12,383 bases of DNA from Chthoniobacterales bacterium (lineage in GTDB: Bacteria > Verrucomicrobiota > Verrucomicrobiia > Chthoniobacterales > UBA10450): positions 1-12,383 of the forward strand of contig JACCTI010000204.1 of the NCBI GenBank assembly GCA_013812515.1, given 5' to 3'. The notes beneath the pieces were generated by a model, which was given only the letters and a program-made list of their open reading frames with translations, was not told the DNA's origin and did no database searches. How positions within the stretch are numbered: position 1 is the first letter of the stretch; each line of letters starts with the position of its first letter. The position numbers and the translations under genes are program-made. Shown piece after piece: positions 7,005-10,982 of the stretch.

Positions 7005-7280
7005 CTATTTTTCTGGGGCGTTATTCTGCCTCTCCACGATGTAATCGTAGATGGTATTCACGTTGCGGAGCGCTTTCCCCGCCACCTCGGAATTCGGCAC
7101 CCCCACTCCAAATGTCTTTTCCATGCTGACCACCAATTCGAGGGCATCAATCGAATCCAGCCCGAGCCCACCTGGACCGAATAACGGCATCTCGTCTCCA
7201 ATGTGATCTGCCGTGGTTTGCAGCATCAGATTGTTCACGAGCATTTCTTTGATGCGGGTGCGGAGATCGGGTTCGCTCAT
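7005..7280 (-). CDS. Acyl carrier protein
   Basis: This 91-residue acyl carrier protein has the phosphopantetheine attachment site GLDSIDALEL with Ser43, a four-helix pattern, and the family's acidic helix II. The N-terminal SEPDLRTRIKEMLVNNLML and the loop MPLFGPGGLGLDS are typical of variant carrier proteins with an extra glycine-rich turn before the serine. The start is the ATG at 7280. The length is slightly above the roughly 78 residues of AcpP. It stands apart from any fatty-acid synthase gene, with tatA upstream and no recognisable partner downstream, so it may serve a specialised pathway rather than bulk fatty-acid synthesis. A phosphopantetheinyl transferase and ketosynthase must be supplied from elsewhere. 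Confidence 0.95.
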   Translation of the reverse strand: MSEPDLRTRIKEMLVNNLMLQTTADHIGDEMPLFGPGGLGLDSIDALELVVSMEKTFGVGVPNSEVAGKALRNVNTIYDYIVERQNNAPEK

Positions 7281-7390
7281 GAATGAATCGCAGCGCCCTT
7301 AAGCCGCGGGTGCGCGGCGCGAAGGTGTCGCAGCGTCAGAGGAACGTCAAATCGCCGCGAGAGTTGCGGCCGAAGCTGGGCAGACGGGAA

Positions 7391-7717
7391 CTACACGCGG
7401 TCAGCGGCGCTGCCCGGCTCAACCGTCGCGCGCGATTCCGGCCGCACTACGGGGTTGGGGGCGGCGTTCTCGATTCTTGGAGCGGTCGGAATAGTGGCCG
7501 GCGCGCTGCGGACTTCGGTCGTCGCCTTGTCTGTGCGGCCTGAGGAATGAAGTTCATCGCTGAACTCATCCTTTGCCTTTTGGAACTCGCGAATCGCCTG
7601 ACCCATCCCGCGCGCGAGCTCGGGCAATTTCTTTGCCCCGAAGAGGACGAGGACAATGATCAGAAGAAGAATCAGCTCCTGACCACCCACGTTCATAAAG
7701 GCGAGGTACATCATCAT
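7391..7717 (-). CDS. tatA: Sec-independent protein translocase subunit TatA/TatE
   Basis: TatA forms the channel part of the twin-arginine pathway, which exports folded proteins across the inner membrane. The short N-terminus is followed by one membrane helix (ELILLLIIVLVLF, residues about 14-26), the hinge motif FGAKKLPELARGMG, and an amphipathic helix (AIREFQKAKDEFSDELH). The remaining 50 residues are a low-complexity Ala/Pro/Arg tail (APATIPTAPRIENAAPNP), common and variable in this family. Three tandem ATG codons begin at 7717, and a further ATG at 7696 gives MNVGGQELI. I keep the longer form because similar proteins have a short hydrophobic lead (YLAFMN) before the glycine pair. No tatB or tatC is visible. 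It follows the secreted-protein gene by 87 nt on the same strand. Confidence 0.92.
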   Translation of the reverse strand: MMMYLAFMNVGGQELILLLIIVLVLFGAKKLPELARGMGQAIREFQKAKDEFSDELHSSGRTDKATTEVRSAPATIPTAPRIENAAPNPVVRPESRATVEPGSAADRV

Positions 7718-7804
7718 CTTGCCGCCAAGGTCAACCCATGCATTGAACTTGCAAGAGAATTCACAGCTTGCTCCGGCGCCTCAGCCCGATCGAATGTCGT
7801 TCCG

Positions 7805-8197
7805 CTACGGCAGAAAGAGCGCCCGCCGCACGGAGAGCGTAAGCGTCCCGGTCACGCGCAGCGAATGGTTCTTCTGCATGCGTGCGATCGCTTCGCTCAC
7901 TGCGGGTGTGAAAAAGCCGTTAATCGGCCCGCAGTAGTAACCGTTGCGTTGCAGCGCTGTTTGCACGGCTCCGATGTAGGCCGCATCACCCGAAAGCGTT
8001 CTTCCCGAATGCGAATAATAGAAGTACCGCCACGATTCGCGTGGTGCGAAATTCACGGCCCGCAGGATCGGGGTTTGATGAAACAACCCCCACGAGTCGC
8101 GGGGCGCCAGCGGGTCGAGCGCGCTCGCCGCGCTCGTGTTTGCGATGGCAAAGGTTAGTGCAGCTGTTGCGCCGATCAGACAACGTCGCGGAGTCAT
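7805..8197 (-). CDS. Small secreted protein with peptidoglycan-binding-like domain
   Basis: The frame is open to 8218, but the ATG at 8197 is preceded by a good ribosome site (AGAGGT, 4 nt spacing), giving 130 residues. Residues 1-26 are a signal peptide (basic TPRR, hydrophobic core, cleavage near ASA/LD). Residues about 75-127 match the three-helix PG_binding_1 pattern: AVQTALQRNGYYCGPINGFF, then AVSEAIARMQKNHSLRVTG. The mature N-terminal part carries two copies of an APR(D/E)SW motif at 31-36 and 51-56, exactly 20 residues apart. The protein is probably periplasmic or wall-associated and may bind peptidoglycan. No catalytic domain is present, so the role is unknown. Confidence 0.8.
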   Translation of the reverse strand: MTPRRCLIGATAALTFAIANTSAASALDPLAPRDSWGLFHQTPILRAVNFAPRESWRYFYYSHSGRTLSGDAAYIGAVQTALQRNGYYCGPINGFFTPAVSEAIARMQKNHSLRVTGTLTLSVRRALFLP

Positions 8198-8201
8198 ATG
8201 A

Positions 8202-8213
8202 ACCTCTATTATA
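8202..8213 (-). promoter_or_regulatory. Ribosome binding site and overlapping TATAAT box before the secreted-protein gene
   Basis: On the minus strand TATAAT (8213-8208) is followed directly by AGAGGT (8207-8202) and, 4 nt later, the ATG at 8197. The Shine-Dalgarno match fixes the start. The TATAAT is a perfect -10 hexamer, but using it would place the transcript start next to or past the ribosome site, so the two cannot easily work together. No good -35 lies 16-18 nt upstream. I treat the ribosome site as real and the -10 as uncertain. Confidence 0.45.
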
Positions 8214-8303
8214 GCCATGCCGGCGGAGCAATAACGAGAACAAAATTAGCCACTGCGTTGACAAACTTTATGGCGAAGCTCCCAAGGCTGATCGTCACCT
8301 CAT

Positions 8304-8489
8304 TCAACCGCGATGGGTCTTCGCCGAAGCGGTCCAGTGCCAGGGCGACACGGCGCGGTGCCACAGTGTGACAGCCCAGCTCGCAATCCGATTCGGTTCT
8401 GAAACGACTAGCAGCGTCCCGTAAAAAGCGAATGCAAAACCCGCCAAGACAGAGCTGATAAAGGCGAACTGACGATAATACCCGATCAT
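8304..8489 (-). CDS. Small membrane protein, 61 residues, possibly truncated
   Basis: Residues 5-29 (YRQFAFISSVLAGFAFAFYG) form a clear membrane helix preceded by a short polar N-terminus. The pattern resembles the first helix of larger multi-helix membrane proteins, so this may be only the front part of a longer ancestral gene. A second, weaker hydrophobic stretch (ASWAVTLWHRAVSPWHW) is followed by a short basic tail and stop. The ATG at 8489 lies 11 nt past the GTTAGGC end of repeat copy A on the minus strand, the position expected for a gene at the head of an integron-like cassette. No clear ribosome site is visible. Function unknown. Confidence 0.5.
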   Translation of the reverse strand: MIGYYRQFAFISSVLAGFAFAFYGTLLVVSEPNRIASWAVTLWHRAVSPWHWTASAKTHRG

Positions 8490-8500
8490 GAGAGTGCGTC

Positions 8501-8561
8501 GCCTAACGAGACATCAGATCAGCGGCGACGCATCGCGGTGCTTGCACCGTGGTGGACCACC
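8501..8561 (-). repeat. attC-like repeat, copy A
   Basis: Plus-strand GCCTAAC (8501-8507) plus GAGACATCAGATCAGCG (8508-8524) matches copy B at 22 of 24 positions. It is followed by a perfect hairpin CGGTGC-tt-GCACCG (8536-8549) and a second palindrome GGTGG-a-CCACC (8551-8561). Read on the minus strand, the element ends in GTTAGGC, fitting the GTTRRRY core box of an attC site, and a small gene starts just after it. The left core box and the L-box pairing are unclear, so this copy is atypical. Confidence 0.5.
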
Positions 8562-8664
8562 GGCGAGCCAGCTAATCAGGCCAGGTTCCGCCGCTGCCGC
8601 GTAACGCGATAGGATGGCCAGGCAGAGGCTGAGTATCGTCGTCTTTCTCGCACGTGTTGTTACC
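8562..8664 (-). other. Short interval between repeats A and B with a broken signal-peptide-like frame
   Basis: Between the two repeat copies one minus-strand frame encodes a signal-peptide-like stretch (RKTTILSLCLAILSRYAAAA, then EPGLISWLAGG) and continues into repeat A before a TGA. It has no usable start: a TAG lies upstream and no ATG, GTG or TTG follows. A GTG at 8653 sits in another frame (VRERRR...), so one frameshift would join start and signal peptide. I read it as a decayed small exported-protein gene. The whole stretch from 8490 to 8834 has no intact gene. Confidence 0.3.
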
Positions 8665-8723
8665 GCCTAACGAGACACAAGATCAGCGACCGGTGTAGGG
8701 CGCGCGTGGCTGCAGGTTACGTG
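8665..8723 (-). repeat. attC-like repeat, copy B (best preserved)
   Basis: Read on the minus strand from 8723, this 59-nt element begins ACGTAAC (RYYYAAC with one mismatch), then CTGCAGCCACGCGCG, a short centre, CGGTCGCTGATCTTG and TGTCTC, and ends GTTAGGC (perfect GTTRRRY). The inner arms CAGCcAC and GTcGCTG pair with one mismatch. Size, end boxes and inner pairing fit a short integron attC site. It lies 111 nt downstream of the MmcQ/YjbR gene in the same orientation, as a cassette recombination site should. The 21 bases at 8672-8692 are identical to 9200-9220 in copy C. Confidence 0.5.
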
Positions 8724-8834
8724 TGGAAGTCATCGCAAAGTGGAACTCGGAGCCGCCAGCCGACCTGCTCGCGAAAGCTTTCGGAGCTAGCTGCATCGCC
8801 TCATTGAGTCTCGGGAGCGGGCGTGTATCACTCC

Positions 8835-9170
8835 TCAATCATGCCGCTTGATCAGGCGCTTTGGTGCTCGTCTGCGCCAAGCTGCGGCCATGGCCGTTCG
8901 GAGGGTGGACGCACTCACCGCGTCGAGACGGACGTGTGTGCTGCCGCGCCGTCCCCAAGCGCCCTTTGCAGGGGTGAAGATCCCTGGATGTGCGCGAAGA
9001 AGTTTCGCTTGCTCTTCAGGTGCAAGCATAACGACGCCGAATCGCTCATCTGGATACCCGAGCGTAGCGAAAATCTTTCCCCCGACTCGGAAATCAGGAT
9101 GGCCCATATGGGCGCTCTCAGATGCTTCAGCCATGCTGAGTGCGATACCGCGAAACTCATCTACTTTCAT
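8835..9170 (-). CDS. MmcQ/YjbR family protein
   Basis: This 111-residue protein of the MmcQ/YjbR (double-wing, CyaY-like fold) family starts at the ATG at 9170. Family hallmarks are the N-terminal helix EFRGIALSMAEASESAHMG, the strands HPDFRVGGKIFATLGYP and FGVVMLAPEEQAKLL, and the late motif KGAWGRRGSTHVRL followed by a final helix AAAWRRRAPKRL. The family is small, cytoplasmic and poorly understood; a DNA-binding role has been suggested from its fold. The length is normal, so it is probably intact. It lies between attC-like copies C (27 nt upstream) and B (111 nt downstream), as a single-gene cassette would. Confidence 0.88.
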   Translation of the reverse strand: MKVDEFRGIALSMAEASESAHMGHPDFRVGGKIFATLGYPDERFGVVMLAPEEQAKLLRAHPGIFTPAKGAWGRRGSTHVRLDAVSASTLRTAMAAAWRRRAPKRLIKRHD

Positions 9171-9198
9171 GACGCTATTCCGTTAAAGCGTAAATACA

Positions 9199-9245
9199 GG
9201 AGACACAAGATCAGCGACCGCGCCTGAGAGCGCGCGTCGCTGCAA
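9199..9245 (-). repeat. attC-like repeat, copy C (core boxes degenerate)
   Basis: The 21 bases at 9200-9220 are identical to copy B, and GCGCGCGTcGCTGCA (9230-9244) matches copy B with one change. Within it CAGCGAC-CGCGC (9212-9223) pairs with GCGCG-c-GTCGCTG (9230-9242), leaving one extrahelical C, a feature typical of attC hairpins. The similarity to copy B stops exactly where GTTAGGC should begin on the minus strand: here it reads CTGTATT. The outer core boxes are therefore lost or were exchanged. The MmcQ/YjbR start lies about 30 nt further on. Confidence 0.45.
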
Positions 9246-9349
9246 GCTCGACGAACTGACTTACACGAAAGCTACGCATCGAAGCGGGGCGCGTCGCCGC
9301 ATCTCCTGCTAAGCGTATTCGTGTCATAGGCCGCATAAATCCCAACGAT

Positions 9350-9589
9350 CTAAGAAGCTGTTGTCGGAATCAATGAAGTTGCGGACGATGAAACGGTGCC
9401 ATCGGCGCGGACGTGCATGGCAAAGACTCCCGTCCCGGTTAGATGGCGGCCTCCGACTTCCATCGGATAAATCGGCCCTGGAGCGTAGATGGCAGTCGTT
9501 CTCTTCTTGGGTGATGACGCTTGTGTCTCTGCTCTTAGACTCCCAAGCCCGGCCGATAGAAGAGCCAAGACAATTAGCGTGCGGTGCAT
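9350..9589 (-). pseudogene. Truncated secreted TonB-C-terminal-domain-like protein
   Basis: From the ATG at 9589 the frame encodes 79 residues: a signal peptide (MHRTLIVLALLSAGLGSLRA), a short linker, then YAPGPIYPMEVGGRHLTGTG and VFAMHVRADGTV, the front half of a TonB C-terminal-type domain. It then runs into SSATSLIPTTAS and stops. Shifting one base at about 9385 gives VRNFIDSDNSFLDRW, which resembles the missing 'STGxxxLDxA' part before decaying to a stop at about 9324. The expected final 'FRxWRF' strand is absent. I read it as a frameshifted, decayed gene. Such stand-alone TonB-domain proteins are secreted and of unclear role. A short translated protein cannot be excluded. Confidence 0.55.
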
Positions 9590-9789
9590 AGCGCCTAAAT
9601 TAGACCTCGTAATAACGCAATGAAGGGTGTTCGGGAGATGTCTATTCCGATTCCGGCAGGAGGAGGCGGGCTGCGACGCAGCTGACATGAGCCGGTTTTA
9701 ATCGGAAGCTGGGGAAAGGGCAATCGAAAGCCACTCGAGCGCGACGAGTCCCGCTGAAGGTGGGTTTCCGGTGCGAGGCGCGACGCTTT

Positions 9790-9822
9790 GGGGCGATCTA
9801 CCCATCTCGGGGAGATCGCCCC
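9790..9822. other. Strong hairpin, possible terminator without U-tract
   Basis: GGGGCGATCT (9790-9799) and AGATCGCCCC (9813-9822) form a perfect 10-bp stem with a 13-nt loop. It lies 49 nt after the stop of the WGxxGxxG-tail gene on the minus strand, where a terminator would be expected. Neither side is followed by a T-run, so classic intrinsic termination is doubtful. The 281-base gap 9590-9870 around it holds no gene I support. Confidence 0.5.
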
Positions 9823-9870
9823 TAGCCGTTTCAGAGCATCGGAGAGATTGACGCTCTCTGGCACGGCGGC

Positions 9871-10116
9871 TCAGCGCCGGACGTCGGTCCGTCCTGCGGT
9901 GGTGTCGTAACGGTCGTCTTTTTTGCGCATCAGGCCGCCGAGACCGAGCAAGCCCAGCAGGCCGATCCAGCCGTAATCATGGTCGCGATCCTGGCGATCA
10001 TCGGTTGTTGTGGTGGTGGTTCTTGCCGGGGTAGTCTGGGCTGAAATCACCATCGGTGAGAAGGCGAGCGCAACGCAGCAAGCGGCGAGTAGACGTAATT
10101 TGTTGTTAGGTTTCAT
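9871..10116 (-). CDS. Small exported protein with WGxxGxxG-type C-terminal tail
   Basis: This 81-residue protein has a signal peptide at residues 1-26 (LRLLAACCVALAFS core, cleavage near ISA/QT), a low-complexity Thr/Asp linker (TTPARTTTTTTDDRQDRDHD), then a short hydrophobic glycine-periodic segment (WIGLLGLLGLGGLM from W50, with G52, G55, G58) and a basic stretch RKK. This is the layout of WGxxGxxG/MYXO-CTERM-like tails, thought to anchor or sort exported proteins. The carrier domain is almost absent: the linker joins signal and tail directly. Unusually, 15 residues follow the basic stretch. Start is the ATG at 10116, with no clear ribosome site. Possibly a surface-anchored peptide; role unknown. 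Confidence 0.75.
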   Translation of the reverse strand: MKPNNKLRLLAACCVALAFSPMVISAQTTPARTTTTTTDDRQDRDHDYGWIGLLGLLGLGGLMRKKDDRYDTTAGRTDVRR

Positions 10117-10218
10117 CTCGGCTTAAACGTGCCCGGTTGCTCAATTGGCCGTCAATAAGTTGCGGTGCCCGCGATGATTACGCGCGACGCTACCTCCGCT
10201 AGCTCGCTCGATTTAAGC

Positions 10219-10332
10219 TTACCAGTGCGACCCGCTGCATCCGCGCATCAGCACAATCAACAACACAGTCCCGACCACAGAGACCAGCAGGGAGCCTAGG
10301 CAGCCGAGCCGGTTTGAGAAAAACGCGAACAC
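10219..10332 (-). CDS. Small single-pass membrane protein, 37 residues
   Basis: A GTG at 10332, three codons after an in-frame TGA, opens a 37-residue frame: VFAFFSNRLGCLGSLL at the N-terminus, then VSVVGTVLLIVLM and the tail RGCSGSHW. About 18 continuous hydrophobic residues (12-29) make one membrane helix flanked by Arg8 and Arg30. The even hydrophobicity and the FSNRLGCLGS lead look like a real small membrane protein family rather than a random frame, but I cannot name it. No good ribosome site is visible. It lies 102 nt upstream of the WGxxGxxG gene on the same strand. Confidence 0.4.
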   Translation of the reverse strand: MFAFFSNRLGCLGSLLVSVVGTVLLIVLMRGCSGSHW

Positions 10333-10407
10333 ACCGCTTCATCGCGCGCGCCGATCCCTTTGGCCTTGGTGTTGACTAGATGCTCCGCCAGCGGTTCAGC
10401 CCGACCC

Positions 10408-10436
10408 GGGGATTGACTCGATTCGAGCAATCACCC
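10408..10436. other. Imperfect long hairpin with bulged adenines
   Basis: GGG-GATTG-a-CTCG (10408-10420) pairs with CGAG-CAATC-a-CCC (10424-10436) around an ATT loop, giving 12 base pairs with one unpaired A on each arm. There is no T-run on either side, so it is not a standard terminator. It lies between the 37-residue gene and the fibronectin-like gene remnant. It may be an RNA structure or the remains of a mobile repeat. Confidence 0.4.
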
Positions 10437-10509
10437 TTGGGAAATGTCCGAACGCAGTGTTGGCGCAACAAGACCCAGAAAAGCTAGCTTATCCTAGCCA
10501 AGCTTCCTC

Positions 10510-10742
10510 ATCGACACGCGCGTCATCTACTGCCGCGCGTTCGGTTCCGCCGATCGGGATGATCAAGGACGTGCTGCCGGGCAGACGGGCCCAAGATCAT
10601 CGTGCAAGCGGTGAATGGCAGTGCGCAGGGAAGAGCGAGTGAGCCGATCCAGTTTAAGGTGCCGCTCGTCGGGAACGCGAAGTCCGCGCAACCCGTCGCT
10701 CCGGCGACGTATCAGCTCTCGGTGAGCCGGTCGTTTGCTTAA
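10510..10742 (+). pseudogene. Frameshifted C-terminal remnant of a fibronectin-III-like protein
   Basis: Three plus-strand frames follow one another in sense. DTRVIYCRAFGSADRDD runs from about 10513, SVPPIGMIKDVLPG from 10541 to 10582, and GPKIIVQAVNGSAQGRASEP from 10587 onward, ending PATYQLSVSRSFA and TAA at 10740-10742. Treating the C at 10586 as an insertion joins the last two frames smoothly (DVLPGR-GPKIIVQAVNG). The joined sequence looks like the last strands of a fibronectin type III-like domain and a short Ala/Pro tail. At least two frameshifts and the lack of an N-terminus make this a pseudogene. The exact family is inferred. Confidence 0.5.
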
Positions 10743-10982
10743 ACGGGAACGGCAGCAATGGGCACTCGAACGACAGCCGCCCACGCTGGTGTAGCTAAGG
10801 AGACGTTTGGAGCCGCGCGCCGTTTCAACCCGGTGAGCGGTTTTCTTGCCGCATTCAACGAAGAGCAGCACACGACAGCAGGAGCACTGACGGCATTGAA
10901 GCCTAACGAAAGATAACTAGCTTATCCCATCGCCTGATCCAACGATGTTGCCCCCAAAATCCAAGGCAAAGCTGGTACTTGA
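10743..10982. other. Gap between gene remnant and glnA, with one isolated GTTAGGC box
   Basis: This 240-base stretch has no gene I support. A plus-strand frame from the ATG at 10758 to the TAA at 10914 (52 residues, MGTRTTAAHAGVAKE...) is open but has no ribosome site and no recognisable motif. On the minus strand GTTAGGC occurs at 10907-10901, preceded 21 nt upstream by CATCG/CGATG arms 10 nt apart. This could be another worn attC-like site in the same orientation as copies A and B, but the shared 24-nt core is missing. No terminator is evident after glnA. Confidence 0.3.

Noticed and set aside
8259..8264. TTGACA on the plus strand as a -35 promoter element
   Set aside because: No acceptable -10 hexamer lies 16-18 nt downstream and there is no plus-strand gene to serve.
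9595..9864. Minus-strand open frame of 89 residues between the WGxxGxxG gene and the TonB-like remnant
   Set aside because: No motif, unlikely composition (PPPP, many Ser/Arg), and it runs through the perfect hairpin at 9790-9822.
10094..10117. GTTAGGT (plus strand) near the start of the WGxxGxxG gene as an attC core box
   Set aside because: It lies within the first codons of a plausible gene (KPNN), has no paired partner box and lacks the shared repeat core.
10340..10440. Possible tRNA because of a GATTCGA-like T-loop sequence and paired arms
   Set aside because: No cloverleaf can be drawn: acceptor, D and anticodon arms are missing and the T-loop consensus GGTTCGAnTCC is not met.
10563..10871. 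Minus-strand open frame of 102 residues
   Set aside because: It is antisense to the fibronectin-like remnant, whose plus-strand translation is protein-like; composition is Arg/Ser/Cys-rich.
10758..10916. Plus-strand 52-residue frame (MGTRTTAAHAGVAKE...)
   Set aside because: No ribosome site, motif or neighbouring gene in the same direction supports it; it could be chance in a decayed region.
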